Source: Acidobacteriota bacterium (lineage in GTDB: Bacteria; Acidobacteriota; Terriglobia; Terriglobales; Acidobacteriaceae). From it: a DNA stretch of 48,803 nucleotides. Of this stretch, positions 17,909 through 26,892 are shown piece after piece. Where the stretch lies: positions 1-48,803 of the forward strand of contig JAJYVF010000036.1 of assembly GCA_021792135.1 (NCBI GenBank), in the 5' to 3' direction. The number at the start of each line of letters is the position of its first letter. Positions within the stretch are counted from its first letter, which is position 1. Both the position numbers and the translations under genes were made by a program. A model generated the notes under the pieces. It was given only the letters and a program-made list of their open reading frames with translations. It searched no databases and had not been told where the DNA came from.

Positions 17909-18061
17909 AGCGGCTCCAGAATTTACGGCATTTATAGGTTTCGCAAGGCGGCAGCGTGCTTTCCGGGTATAACAATTCCGGACCCACTGTAGCTGCGGCG
18001 GCACACTGGCCCGGATCATCAGCTTCACGAACCAGCAGCCTTCGTCGCGCACTGTCAGCCC

Positions 18062-18892
18062 CTAAAACAGCAGGCGCGTGGTGACAACGACTTCGTGGTT
18101 GTAAGTATAGAAGGTGCTGGTTGCAATTTGCTCACCTGCGCCCGCGCACACCGCAAGGCGGCTATGGCGATCGCCGCCTAGCTCGTGCGACACCAGCAAT
18201 CCGGGGGTAACGAAGGTTTGGGCGCTGCCGTCGTTCGGCCCGCCTTTATAGTACGTCGAGTTGAACTCGATTTGAGGCCAAAAGTACCTTGCAACGTGAG
18301 CCTGGGCGGCGATATTCCATGCGATACTGCGTCCCAGTGTTGCGGTATCGCGTGTGGGCAGGGTTGCGCCCAGCGTACTCTGCACGTCGAACCACCCAAA
18401 TCCCTTGCCCAACGCTACGTTGGGAGCCACGGTCGCGTCGGCGCTACCATTTTTGTAGCTTCCGGTGGGGAGGGTCGCGGACAGGAAGGCGCTCACAACA
18501 TAATTGCCGCTTTTCGCATTGCCGGCCAGAAAACGGTACTTCAGAAGGAACGACATATCGCCCGCGCCATTGGCCACCGTCGCTGCGCTGTGTTCGAGGT
18601 ACGGCGGAAGGTCGATGTCGAGTTCCGTATTTGCGGCCGGAATAAGGGCGAGTCCCTTGCCGCCGTCAAGGTTCCACGTTTCGACCTGGTTTGAAGTGCT
18701 TTGCCGGAAAAAATCGGCCCGATAGACCTGAATCAGCTCCACAAAGGTTGTGACCAGCGGCGGAGCCCACGCGGGTTGTTTCATTTGCGTTTGCGTGGCG
18801 CGCTTCTGCCATCGAGCGATGAATCCGTCTTGCGCCATCAGCGGCAGATGAATCGCACAGGCCGTAAGGACGACTATCGCCATCTTTTGCAT
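18062..18892 (-). CDS. Putative outer-membrane channel-like protein (MetA-pathway/phenol-degradation transporter type)
   Basis: About 276 residues from the ATG at 18892, chosen because GAGCGAGG precedes it and it begins with a signal peptide (MAIVVLTACAIHLPLMAQ). The frame is also open up to 19000 without such support. The mature protein reads as an antiparallel beta-barrel: glycine- and aromatic-rich alternating strands such as GAGDMSFLLKYRFLAG, YVVSAFLSATLPTGSYKNGS, LGKGFGWFDVQSTLGATLPT and a terminal EVVVTTRLLF. The ATLPTG...APNVALGKG signature resembles proteins annotated as phenol-degradation MetA-like transporters. The substrate is unknown. The gene is convergent with the kinase operon; no terminator is obvious in the 153-bp gap. 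Confidence 0.8.
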   Translation of the reverse strand: MQKMAIVVLTACAIHLPLMAQDGFIARWQKRATQTQMKQPAWAPPLVTTFVELIQVYRADFFRQSTSNQVETWNLDGGKGLALIPAANTELDIDLPPYLEHSAATVANGAGDMSFLLKYRFLAGNAKSGNYVVSAFLSATLPTGSYKNGSADATVAPNVALGKGFGWFDVQSTLGATLPTRDTATLGRSIAWNIAAQAHVARYFWPQIEFNSTYYKGGPNDGSAQTFVTPGLLVSHELGGDRHSRLAVCAGAGEQIATSTFYTYNHEVVVTTRLLF

Positions 18893-19083
18893 GAGACCTC
18901 GCTCCGGAGGAAGGGGAATGGAGTGTTGCGCAAATTCACTAGAGTATGACAGGCCATTAGCCCGCCGAACATCCAACTTAAGATGGAGGACGTATTCCAT
19001 CCACGCGCCGGGAAAAATCCGTCGCTGGCGCCGGCCTGTTCATTGGGCGCATGAACTCTTCAGCGGTAAAAATACTCCGCTCG

Positions 19084-20253
19084 CTACCCAGGTGAAATAG
19101 CGCGCCTTAGGGCATCGGCCACTTCCCGCTGCCGGCTTGGATCAATGCGGTTGAAAAAGGGCAGTGCCAGCATACGGGGCGCAACGGCCTCGGTAACCGG
19201 CAGCGACAGTGCGGCGCTCGCATGGCCGCGCCAGGCCGGCTGCAAGTGGATGGGCGGGAAATAGCGCCCGGTTGCGACACCCTGACGCGCAAGTTCAGAT
19301 TGCACCCGGTTGCGGTCTACGTCAATCGGGAGCCGAACCGCATAGACAAACCAACTGATGGCCCGGCGCGGGAGCTCAACTGGCGGCCGCTCGAGGCCCG
19401 GAATATCCGCGAGTAACTCGTCATACCTTTTGGCGGCAGCTTCGCGCAGCGCGAGCATCTCGTGAAGCCGGCTCAACTGCACGCGGCCAAGGGCGCAGGC
19501 CATCTCAGCGAGCCGATAGTTGTAGCCCGGCTCAGCGTGGTCAAGCCAGTCAGGTGATCGCGGACTGCTTTCCACGGCGTCTGCCAGCGGATCGCGATCC
19601 GAACTCCGCCCCTGGTTTCTCAAGCTCCGCAGCCGCCTCGCGTAAGCGGCATCGCGGCAAAGCACTGCGCCGCCTTCGCCCGTCGTAAGCTGCTTGTTGG
19701 GGTAAAAGCCGAGCACGGCGAGATCGCCGAAACTGCCGGCGCGGCGGGCGGCAGGCGGATCGCCGAATTGGGCGCCGACAGCTTCGCATGCGTCCTCAAG
19801 GATCGCCAGGCGATGACGGCGAGCGATTGCCCCAAGCGCATCCATCTCCGCCGGCACCCCAAAAGTGTGAACGACAAGGATGGCCCGCGTATGCGGAGTG
19901 ATAGCCCGCTCCACGGATGCGGGATCGAGATTGAGGCTAACCGGATCTATCTCCGCAAAGACTGGCGTGGCATGTACTTGAACCACGGCATTGGCAACAG
20001 CTATAAATGCGAACGACGGAATGATCACCTCGTCGCCCTTGCCCACCCCCAGAGCCAGGAGGGCGAGATGCAAGCCGGCTGTGCCCGAGCTGACTGCGAC
20101 CGCGTGATCGACGGAATGGTACTCCGCCAGCGATTTTTCAAAAGCCTCGAGTTCTGGCCCCAGGCTGAGCTGGGATGTGCGCAAAACGGCCGTCACCGCT
20201 TCGATCTCCGCCTCCGTAATATCCGGCGCGGCCAGTGGAATGCGCACAGTCAT
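19084..20253 (-). CDS. DegT/DnrJ/EryC1/StrS-family PLP-dependent sugar aminotransferase
   Basis: A 389-residue cytosolic enzyme expected to transfer an amino group, usually from glutamate, to a 4-keto nucleotide sugar. Fold-type I features are clear: AVSSGTAGLHLALLALG (phosphate-binding start), DEVIIPSFAFIAVANA, Asp154 in LEDACEAVGA (contacts the pyridine nitrogen) and the Schiff-base Lys187 in GFYPNKQLTTGEGG. Length is normal for the family. It is the last gene of a three-gene operon; its ATG overlaps the epimerase stop by 4 bp. With the upstream dehydratase it would make a UDP-4-amino-4,6-dideoxy sugar, as in bacillosamine or legionaminic-acid type pathways. Confidence 0.95.
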   Translation of the reverse strand: MTVRIPLAAPDITEAEIEAVTAVLRTSQLSLGPELEAFEKSLAEYHSVDHAVAVSSGTAGLHLALLALGVGKGDEVIIPSFAFIAVANAVVQVHATPVFAEIDPVSLNLDPASVERAITPHTRAILVVHTFGVPAEMDALGAIARRHRLAILEDACEAVGAQFGDPPAARRAGSFGDLAVLGFYPNKQLTTGEGGAVLCRDAAYARRLRSLRNQGRSSDRDPLADAVESSPRSPDWLDHAEPGYNYRLAEMACALGRVQLSRLHEMLALREAAAKRYDELLADIPGLERPPVELPRRAISWFVYAVRLPIDVDRNRVQSELARQGVATGRYFPPIHLQPAWRGHASAALSLPVTEAVAPRMLALPFFNRIDPSRQREVADALRRAISPG

Positions 20254-21443
20254 AGATGTTCCGCCTCATCGGAGACCGGAACCGGCTGCTTGATCAGCAG
20301 ACTGTCAAGCGAGACCGTCGTAAGCACGAGGGCTATAGTCTCGGCTGCGGTTCCATCGCCGTAGGGATTCGTCAATCCGGCAAGGCTTTTGCGGAAATCC
20401 GGGCTGAGGGCGCGGTGGATGGCAGCGTCAATTGCGCCTGTTTCCGCAGGCGCGTCAATCACATTGCGGGCGCGCTCACGGCCTTGCTGCCGGATGCCGA
20501 CATTCACTACGGGCAGAGCAAACGACGCCGCTTCCATGATTCCGCTCGACGAGTTACCGATCAACGCATCCGCTTGGCGGAGCAGGCTCCAGTAGGTGAC
20601 GGCGTCGAGGTTGACGAAGATATGAGTATGAGCGCGCGCTGCCGCCAGGGCCCGCGTGCGCTCGATGAGCGCATAACTGCCGGCATCCGCGTTGGGATAC
20701 ACGAAAATCAACTGTCCCGGAGCATCGGCGAGCGCGGCCAACAGAGCCTCAGCCTCTGCATTCGTGTCGCGCAGAATGGTGACCGGATGCCATGCGGCAA
20801 GCAGCGTCGGCGAAATGAGTGCGATGCCAAGACGCTGTTCTAGCTCGGAACGCGTGAGGAGCTTGGAGTGACGAAGATGATCCAGGGAAGGCGCGCCCGC
20901 GCGATGCACGCGCCAGGGTTCTTCGCCCATCGCGATCACGCGCCGGCGAGCGGTTGAGGTGGAAGTGAAGTGAATGTGGGCGAGTTTGGTCAGCGCATTG
21001 CGTACGGCGTCGTCGATGGCGCCCTGGCTGATCTCGCCGCCCTCAATGTGTGCAATAGGAATGCGCAGCGCCAGAGCCACAGCCGCCGGCGCCAGCATCT
21101 CATAGCGGTCGGCGATTAGCAGCAAAAGATCAGGCCGCCACGCCGTGAGAGCGTCGGCGAGACTCAAAATGGCAAGCCCGATCGTCTTCGCCATTCCTGT
21201 ATCCGTATCGGAGCTGAGCAGACACTCGATACGGGCCTGAATGGGAAAGCCGTCCCGCTCGATCCCGGTGATAGTGGAGCCGAACATGGGCGAGAGATGA
21301 GGGCCGAGCGCAAAAACGCCGAGTTCCACATCGGGATGACCGGCCAGTTTGCGCAGCGGCCAGTATAGATGACTGTAATCCGCGCGCGAGGTGGTGATCA
21401 CGCCTATCCGCCGCTTGCTGCGCGCAGCTTCGCCCCCAGTCAT
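20250..21443 (-). CDS. Hydrolysing nucleotide-sugar 2-epimerase (NeuC/LegG-like)
   Basis: A 397-residue cytosolic enzyme of the GT-B-fold epimerase family. The wording ITTSRADYSHLYWPLRKL, HIEGGEISQGAIDDA, IGNSSSGIMEAASFALPVVN and VGIRQQGRERA is that of the hydrolysing subgroup, which releases the free 2-epimer (e.g. ManNAc from UDP-GlcNAc, or the diacetamido sugar in legionaminic acid synthesis) and UDP/GDP. Its start overlaps the dehydratase stop by 4 bp, and its stop overlaps the aminotransferase start by 4 bp, so the three proteins are made together. The exact sugar and nucleotide (UDP or GDP) cannot be decided from sequence. Confidence 0.93.
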   Translation of the reverse strand: MTGGEAARSKRRIGVITTSRADYSHLYWPLRKLAGHPDVELGVFALGPHLSPMFGSTITGIERDGFPIQARIECLLSSDTDTGMAKTIGLAILSLADALTAWRPDLLLLIADRYEMLAPAAVALALRIPIAHIEGGEISQGAIDDAVRNALTKLAHIHFTSTSTARRRVIAMGEEPWRVHRAGAPSLDHLRHSKLLTRSELEQRLGIALISPTLLAAWHPVTILRDTNAEAEALLAALADAPGQLIFVYPNADAGSYALIERTRALAAARAHTHIFVNLDAVTYWSLLRQADALIGNSSSGIMEAASFALPVVNVGIRQQGRERARNVIDAPAETGAIDAAIHRALSPDFRKSLAGLTNPYGDGTAAETIALVLTTVSLDSLLIKQPVPVSDEAEHL

Positions 21444-22537
21444 GCGGGAACCTGCGCAGCGCGTTCACCGGCCAGCGACAGCAGCGCCCGGCTCGGCGTG
21501 TAGTCCGGGACCAAAGCCTGCAAGTGATGCAGCGCGCCCGCCACGTCGCGCGCATCGAGCGCGTCTCGCAGCCGGGCAAGTGCGCTGCGCAATTTGTCGC
21601 CAGTAAGCGCCGGCGAAGCGATGGAGATCATGCCCTTTGCCTGTGCGGATCGTGGCATCTCTGCCGCGGACCAGAACCGTTCCGTCTCTTTTTCACCAGC
21701 GCGCAGGCCTGTCAAATTCACGGGAATTGGGCAGCCAGGAGCGGTTTCCCGGATCATGAAACGCGCCAGATCCGCAATCCGATGCGGTGCAGACAACGCG
21801 GGAGCGAGCAGCACGGGCGGCTCCAACTCCAGCGCAGCGCGAAGCAACAGGTTCACCGCCTCATCTATCGTGACGAAATACCGGCTGGCTGCCGGATCGG
21901 TGATGGAGAGCGGACCGCCGGCCGCGATCTGGCTGGCGAATACCTCGACAACACTGCCGCGCGAAGCCAGCACGTTGCCCAGGCGCAGCGCCGTGCCGCC
22001 CGTGGAAAGAACGATCTGCTCGGCTACCCGCTTTGTAGCGCCCATAATGGATGCTGGCGCGACGGCTTTGTCGGTAGAAAGCAGAATGACACGCGCGCCG
22101 GCTGCCGCTTCCACCAACGAGAGCGTCCCGAAAACATTGTTCTCAATTGCCGCCAAAGGCTGCTCTTCGAGCAGAGAAACGTGCTTAAAAGCACCCGCAT
22201 GAAACACCAGTCCCGGCGAGTGAATAGCGAAAATCTCTTTCAGCAGAGCACGATCTCCCACACTTCCCAGCCGGAATACCGTAGGCACCGCCACGTTTGC
22301 CTCAGCCCACTGGCGCTGCAAGGCATAAAGATCGTTTTCCGACGCCTCCAGGAGCACGAGCTTGGGCGGCTCAAGCGCAGCCATGCGCAACGCGAGCGCG
22401 GAGCCGATTGACCCGCCGGCGCCAATCACAAAAACTGGCGCTTCGCGCAATCCTTCGAGCGTCTCGTAAGACGGCGGCGCTATGCCTGGGCGAGCCAGAA
22501 AACCGCCCCAGTTTAGAATCTGCGGGAAGGAGATCAT
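21440..22537 (-). CDS. SDR-family UDP-sugar 4,6-dehydratase (CapD/LegB-like)
   Basis: A 365-residue member of the polysaccharide-biosynthesis CapD group. It has the Rossmann motif VIGAGGSIGS (residues 38-47), AGAFKHVSLLEEQP, a catalytic pocket LSTDKAVAPASIMGATKR (Asp156/Lys157, with Met165 replacing the usual SDR Tyr of the YxxxK motif and Lys169) and RLGNVLASRGSVV. Replacement of Tyr by Met is normal for 4,6-dehydratases of this type. It lacks the N-terminal membrane helices of the long PglF/WbpM forms, so it is the soluble form. It is the first gene of a dehydratase-epimerase-aminotransferase operon. The ATG has no ribosome site but a TATACT lies 6 nt before it, suggesting a leaderless mRNA. 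Confidence 0.93.
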   Translation of the reverse strand: MISFPQILNWGGFLARPGIAPPSYETLEGLREAPVFVIGAGGSIGSALALRMAALEPPKLVLLEASENDLYALQRQWAEANVAVPTVFRLGSVGDRALLKEIFAIHSPGLVFHAGAFKHVSLLEEQPLAAIENNVFGTLSLVEAAAGARVILLSTDKAVAPASIMGATKRVAEQIVLSTGGTALRLGNVLASRGSVVEVFASQIAAGGPLSITDPAASRYFVTIDEAVNLLLRAALELEPPVLLAPALSAPHRIADLARFMIRETAPGCPIPVNLTGLRAGEKETERFWSAAEMPRSAQAKGMISIASPALTGDKLRSALARLRDALDARDVAGALHHLQALVPDYTPSRALLSLAGERAAQVPA

Positions 22538-22549
22538 ACCCGCAGTATA
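22538..22549 (-). promoter_or_regulatory. Possible leaderless promoter of the nucleotide-sugar operon
   Basis: On the minus strand TATACT (plus 22544-22549) ends 6 nt before the ATG at 22537, so transcription would begin at or next to the start codon. No Shine-Dalgarno sequence lies between them, consistent with leaderless translation. No good -35 hexamer is seen 16-18 bp upstream, which lowers confidence. Confidence 0.4.
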
Positions 22550-22694
22550 AGACGCGGCTGCAGGATCTTATTTCCAGCCAAGGTTTCCTATCCACAAAGC
22601 GAGGCTTCAATCCCAAAGTTCGCATACACTAACTGTTGGTGCGGTTTCAAGGATTAGGAATCCTCCGCTGCGCTGAAGAGAGTATCGGATAACG

Positions 22695-25600
22695 ATGCGG
22701 GTGCGAATTGCCGGGTATTTATTGCTTATAATCTTTTCCGCCAGGTATGCGTGCGCGGCGGCGGAAAAGCATGACAACCTGGAAGCGATACGGCTGAACA
22801 ATCAAGGCGTTGCGCTCATGGGTCAGCAGTTCACTGAGCGCGCCGCGGCGACTTTTGCTGAAGCCTTCAAGAAGGACCCAAGATTCGCGCAGGCTGAAAT
22901 CAACGAGGGCATTGCGTTCTACACGCTGCAAAAGCTGAATGACGCCGAGCAGGTGCTGCACAAGGCCATTGCCATCGACCCGAATAGCGCACAGGCCTGG
23001 TACAACCTGGGCTTGACGCAACATTCGATAAATGAGTTAGCGCAGGCAGTGGCCAGCTTCAAGCACGCGGCGGCTCTCGATCCCCACGATGCGGATTCGC
23101 TCTATTTCGAAGGCGCCTGCTATGAAGAGATGGGACAGTTCTCTAAGGCCATCCCGGTCTTTCAGAAGGTGCTTGCCATCGATCCCTTCCATGCCTCGGC
23201 GGAGTTCGGTCTGGCCCGGTCCTTGTTGCGCACGGGCCATACATCGGAGGCCAGGGAGGACTTCAAAGTTTTTCAGTACATGACGAGCACCAAGATTGGC
23301 ACGCCGATCGGCCTGACCTATGGAGAACAAGGGCACTACTCGACAGCCACGGCGGTGAAAGAGCCGGAGACCATTGAGCGCAAGATGATTCCAGTGCGTT
23401 TGGTAGCCGAGTCCATAATTTCCACGAACGCGCAGTCCGGCTGGACAACCACCGGCGGCGCGTGCATGATCGACGCCACCGGCTCCGGGCAGATGGATCT
23501 GGTGCTAATGCAGTCGGGCGCGCAGGCCATTCTCATCCTGCACCGGCGCAGCGATGGGAGCTTTGAACAGCTTGATGCACAGGCCATGGGGCTGAGGGTC
23601 AGCGGTCACGCCGTAGCCTGCGCCGTGGGAGATTACAACGGCGACAAGCTGAACGATCTGGCGGTGGCCATGGATGACGCGGTGCTTCTCTTCCGTAACC
23701 TGGGGCACGGCAAGTTCCAGAACGTTACGGCGAAAGCAGGCCTGGCGCCGCGCAACCGGCCGACTGGAATCACGTTTATCGACTACGATCACGACGGCGA
23801 CCTAGACCTCTTCCTCACTGGATCGCCCCTGAAACCCGGCGGCGAGTCCAATGTGCTTTGGCGCAACAATGGTAACGGCACGTTTACCGAGCAGACCCAG
23901 GAGACCGGATTGGGTGGAAGCGGCAAGACCGCGGCCGCAATTCTGACTGACTTCAACAACGATCGCGCCGTGGATATTGCGGTGACCGGCAATGGAGCCG
24001 CGCCCACTTTGTATATCAACCCACGCGAGGGCAAGTGGCCCACGCAGCCGTTGTATGAGGGCAAAAATCTACCTCCCACGACGGGCATCGCTGTCTTCGA
24101 CTACAACAAAGACGGCTGGATGGACATTGCCGTCACTCATGCAGGACCGCCGGGACTCACCTTGTGGCGCAATGTTGCAGCCCCCAATCACATAGCCCGG
24201 CGTTTTGAACGTGTACCGCTGCCTCTGCATAGCGCCTTGCGCGGCTGGGGCCTGACGCCCATCGACATCGACAATGACGGTTGGATCGATCTCGCCGCAA
24301 TCGTGGATACGAAATCCGGTCCCCAGGTGCGGGTCTTCCGCAACCGGGGGAACGGCACTTTTCAGGATGTGAGTAGCGCACTGGGGCTCGACAAGGTGAA
24401 GCTCAAGGCTCCGCGCGGACTGATTGCGGCCGATCTGGAAAACGACGGCGCCGCGGACCTGATTGTTACCCAGCGCAATGCGCCGCCCGTGCTGCTGCGC
24501 AATGTGGGCGCGAACAAGAACCACTTTGTACGCCTCGACCTCACGGGCAATGCCGACAACAAAACCGGATTGGGCATCAAGGTAGAGGTCTTCGCCAACG
24601 GCCTCTGGCAAAAGTGGGAGTTACCGGGTGCATCTGGCTACCAAACGCAAGGGCCGCCGCAGATTCTGGTTGGACTGGGCAAGGCCGAAGGCATCGACCT
24701 GCTGCGCATCCTGTGGCCCACCGGCGTCTTGCAGGACGAAATCAATCTGCCGCACACAGAAACCATCGCCAAGAGCGAGGTTGACCGGCGTGGCAGCTCC
24801 TGCCCGGTTTTGTTTGTGTGGAACGGGCGCAAGTACAAGTTCGTCACCGACGTGCTAGGCGCAGGAGTGATTGGACACTGGTTTACGCCCACGCGGCACA
24901 ACATTCCCCGCCCCAGCGAGTGGGTCAAGATTGACGGCGCCGATGTGGCTCCGGTGAACGGGAAAATCAGTGTGCGCTTCATGGAACCGATGGAGGAAGT
25001 GAACTACATCGACCAGGTGCGGCTGGTTGCCGTGGATCACCCCGATAACGTGAAAGTGAATCCCGACGAGCGGTTCCTCGACTATCCCCCGTTCGCTTCA
25101 GGCCGCGTGGTGGCCAGCGTGGACGCGCGGCCGCCGGCAGGGGCATGGGACGGCGAGGGCCGCAACGTGCTGGGCAAATTGCTCCGGCGCGATCACCGAT
25201 TTGCCAGCGGATTTACTCCGCTGCCGTATGACGGCTTCGCCAATCTCCATGCGTTGACGTTGGATCTGGGTAGGATCGATCCCAAGGCGCCCTTACGGCT
25301 GCTCTTGACAGGTTATGTTGACTACTTCAGCGCCACGTCGCTCTACGCGGCTTGGCAGGCGGGCGTGCGGCCGATCGCCCCCTACGTCGAGGCGCAGCTC
25401 GCTGACGGCGAATGGCGGCGTATCACCGGCGAGGCTGGATTTCCCGCCGGCCTGGAGCGCACCATCGTCGTGAACCTGACGGGCAAGCTGCCGCCCGGCA
25501 CGCACCGCATCCGCCTCATGACCAATCTCCAGATTTACTGGGACCAAGTGCTCATCGACAACCATGCCCAGGGCAAATTCCGCACCACTGAGTTGCCGCT

Positions 25601-26129
25601 CGACTTCGCCACCGAGCAGTTCCAAGGCTATCCCAAGGAGATCGACGGCGCCAGTCCTGGCGATCTCAGCTACAACTACAACCTCGTGAGCCTCACCGGG
25701 CCCTTTCAGCGCGAGCGCGGCGATTACACGCATTTCGGCGATGTAACTCCGCTTCTCAAAAACGCCGATGACCGCTTTGCCATCTTCGGCAGCGGCGAAG
25801 GCATTGCAGCGGAGTTCGATGCATCTGAGCTGCCCCCGCTGCGGCCGGGCTGGAAGCGCGATTACTTCTTCTACGCAAACGGATACGAAAAGGACATGGA
25901 CTGGTGGGATTCCGCGCCATTTACCGTGGCGCCGCTTCCGTTCCATGAGATGATCTCCTACCCGTATCCCGCGAACGAAGGCTTTCCGGCGAGCGCCGCC
26001 GCGCTTCGGTATCGCCTGAACTGGAACAATCGTTATGTTTCGGGCAAGCCCACGGGGTTGCACCTGTTCAACTATCAATGGCTACCGTCCACGCCGCGGG
26101 ACGATCGTACCGATGATATACGGAAGTAG
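22695..26129 (+). CDS. TPR / FG-GAP / ASPIC-UnbV fusion protein with long unknown C-terminal region
   Basis: A very large exported protein (1144 residues). In order: a signal peptide (VRIAGYLLLIIFSARYACA); about five TPR units (25-190, e.g. AEQVLHKAIAIDPNSAQAWY); FG-GAP/VCBS blades with calcium loops (DYDHDGDLDLFLTG, DYNKDGWMDIAVTH, DIDNDGWIDLAAI; about 230-600); an ASPIC/UnbV domain (about 608-690: GIKVEVFANG, ILWPTGVLQDEI); then some 430 residues with no domain I can name. That tail starts at a conserved-looking GSSCPVLFVWNGRKYKFVTD and includes beta-rich and aromatic-rich blocks (TGYVDYFSATSLYAAW, RIRLMTNLQIYWDQVLIDN). The ribosome site is weak. It stands alone, divergent from the sugar operon. 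Calcium-dependent extracellular binding plus protein scaffolding is inference. Confidence 0.9.
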   Translation: MRVRIAGYLLLIIFSARYACAAAEKHDNLEAIRLNNQGVALMGQQFTERAAATFAEAFKKDPRFAQAEINEGIAFYTLQKLNDAEQVLHKAIAIDPNSAQAWYNLGLTQHSINELAQAVASFKHAAALDPHDADSLYFEGACYEEMGQFSKAIPVFQKVLAIDPFHASAEFGLARSLLRTGHTSEAREDFKVFQYMTSTKIGTPIGLTYGEQGHYSTATAVKEPETIERKMIPVRLVAESIISTNAQSGWTTTGGACMIDATGSGQMDLVLMQSGAQAILILHRRSDGSFEQLDAQAMGLRVSGHAVACAVGDYNGDKLNDLAVAMDDAVLLFRNLGHGKFQNVTAKAGLAPRNRPTGITFIDYDHDGDLDLFLTGSPLKPGGESNVLWRNNGNGTFTEQTQETGLGGSGKTAAAILTDFNNDRAVDIAVTGNGAAPTLYINPREGKWPTQPLYEGKNLPPTTGIAVFDYNKDGWMDIAVTHAGPPGLTLWRNVAAPNHIARRFERVPLPLHSALRGWGLTPIDIDNDGWIDLAAIVDTKSGPQVRVFRNRGNGTFQDVSSALGLDKVKLKAPRGLIAADLENDGAADLIVTQRNAPPVLLRNVGANKNHFVRLDLTGNADNKTGLGIKVEVFANGLWQKWELPGASGYQTQGPPQILVGLGKAEGIDLLRILWPTGVLQDEINLPHTETIAKSEVDRRGSSCPVLFVWNGRKYKFVTDVLGAGVIGHWFTPTRHNIPRPSEWVKIDGADVAPVNGKISVRFMEPMEEVNYIDQVRLVAVDHPDNVKVNPDERFLDYPPFASGRVVASVDARPPAGAWDGEGRNVLGKLLRRDHRFASGFTPLPYDGFANLHALTLDLGRIDPKAPLRLLLTGYVDYFSATSLYAAWQAGVRPIAPYVEAQLADGEWRRITGEAGFPAGLERTIVVNLTGKLPPGTHRIRLMTNLQIYWDQVLIDNHAQGKFRTTELPLDFATEQFQGYPKEIDGASPGDLSYNYNLVSLTGPFQRERGDYTHFGDVTPLLKNADDRFAIFGSGEGIAAEFDASELPPLRPGWKRDYFFYANGYEKDMDWWDSAPFTVAPLPFHEMISYPYPANEGFPASAAALRYRLNWNNRYVSGKPTGLHLFNYQWLPSTPRDDRTDDIRK

Positions 26130-26190
26130 GTGTCCGATCCCGCGAGCCTGCGGCGGTGCAAGGCAAGACGCGCCGCATCTGCAGTGCACA

Positions 26191-26221
26191 TTGGATCACC
26201 GCGGCTGCGTCGCGCTATACT
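26191..26221 (+). promoter_or_regulatory. Candidate promoter of the small secreted gene
   Basis: TTGGAT (26191-26196) and TATACT (26216-26221) are separated by 19 bp, slightly long. The start would fall about 20 nt before the ATG at 26249, leaving room for the AGGGGG ribosome site. Confidence 0.35.
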
Positions 26222-26248
26222 GCACCACAATTCAACTATAGGGGGCGA

Positions 26249-26776
26249 ATGATCATGATCGAGCGGTCGATAGCGAATCTGGCGGCCAGGGGGATGTTGA
26301 CCCTGGCGATTGTAGTTTCACCCATGGCCATGAGGGCGCAAGGGAAGGCGGCGGTTCTGCAACCTGCGGCGTTGCAAAGTCTGATCCCGGCAACAGTCTT
26401 CTATCGCGGCCAGACAACAACGACTGAGTTGCGCAACTCCGGCGGGGTGAAGTTTGGCGACGGCTACTACGTTCTGGCGACCCTTGTGGATACGTCAGGA
26501 TACTCCAATGCAGTCCAGTCCAAATTTCAGGCCTATTTCATTACCGAGGTTCCGATTCGCGTCAATGGAATGAAGCTGGAGGCGGGCGTCTACGGCATCG
26601 GTTTCATCGCCGGCGGCAAGTTCGTAGTGACTGACGTGGGCAGCCACGATGTGCTCAGGGTCGATTCCGTTACCGACAGCAGCCTCAAGCGGCCTCGGCC
26701 TCTTGATGTGCTCGCGGAGCCGGGCGGGAAGTTCCGGCTCTACGAAGGCCGCACATATGTGGTCCTAAGCCGGTAG
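26249..26776 (+). CDS. Small secreted protein of unknown function, paralogue of the one at 17387
   Basis: A 175-residue protein with a signal peptide (MLTLAIVVSPMAMRAQ). The ATG at 26249 is preferred because AGGGGGCG precedes it; a second in-frame ATG follows two codons later, and the frame is open upstream to 26156 without support. The mature part matches the 17387 protein in layout: helix ALQSLIPATV, central GYSNAVQSKFQAYFITEVPI, turn MKLEAGVYGIGFIAGG, and a C-terminal strand RTYVVLSR. No named family recognised and no catalytic residues stand out. A 120-nt gap and a candidate promoter separate it from the giant FG-GAP gene. Confidence 0.85.
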   Translation: MIMIERSIANLAARGMLTLAIVVSPMAMRAQGKAAVLQPAALQSLIPATVFYRGQTTTTELRNSGGVKFGDGYYVLATLVDTSGYSNAVQSKFQAYFITEVPIRVNGMKLEAGVYGIGFIAGGKFVVTDVGSHDVLRVDSVTDSSLKRPRPLDVLAEPGGKFRLYEGRTYVVLSR

Positions 26777-26892
26777 AACTTGGAACATATGAAGGCGATT
26801 TCAGTGGACTTGCTCTTGCCGGGCCAGGCGCCCGCCTTGCCCCTGGGAGATCTCTGCTCTCCGGCGTGGGGGTGGATTTCAGAGCCAACATC

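Noticed and set aside
19038-19056. Inverted repeat GTTCAT / ATGAAC after the sugar operon
   Set aside because: Only a 6-bp stem without a T tail; weak as a terminator and no other evidence of function.
26149-26177. TGCGGCG / CGCCGCA inverted repeat after the giant FG-GAP gene
   Set aside because: Long loop and no T tract; could be chance in GC-rich DNA.
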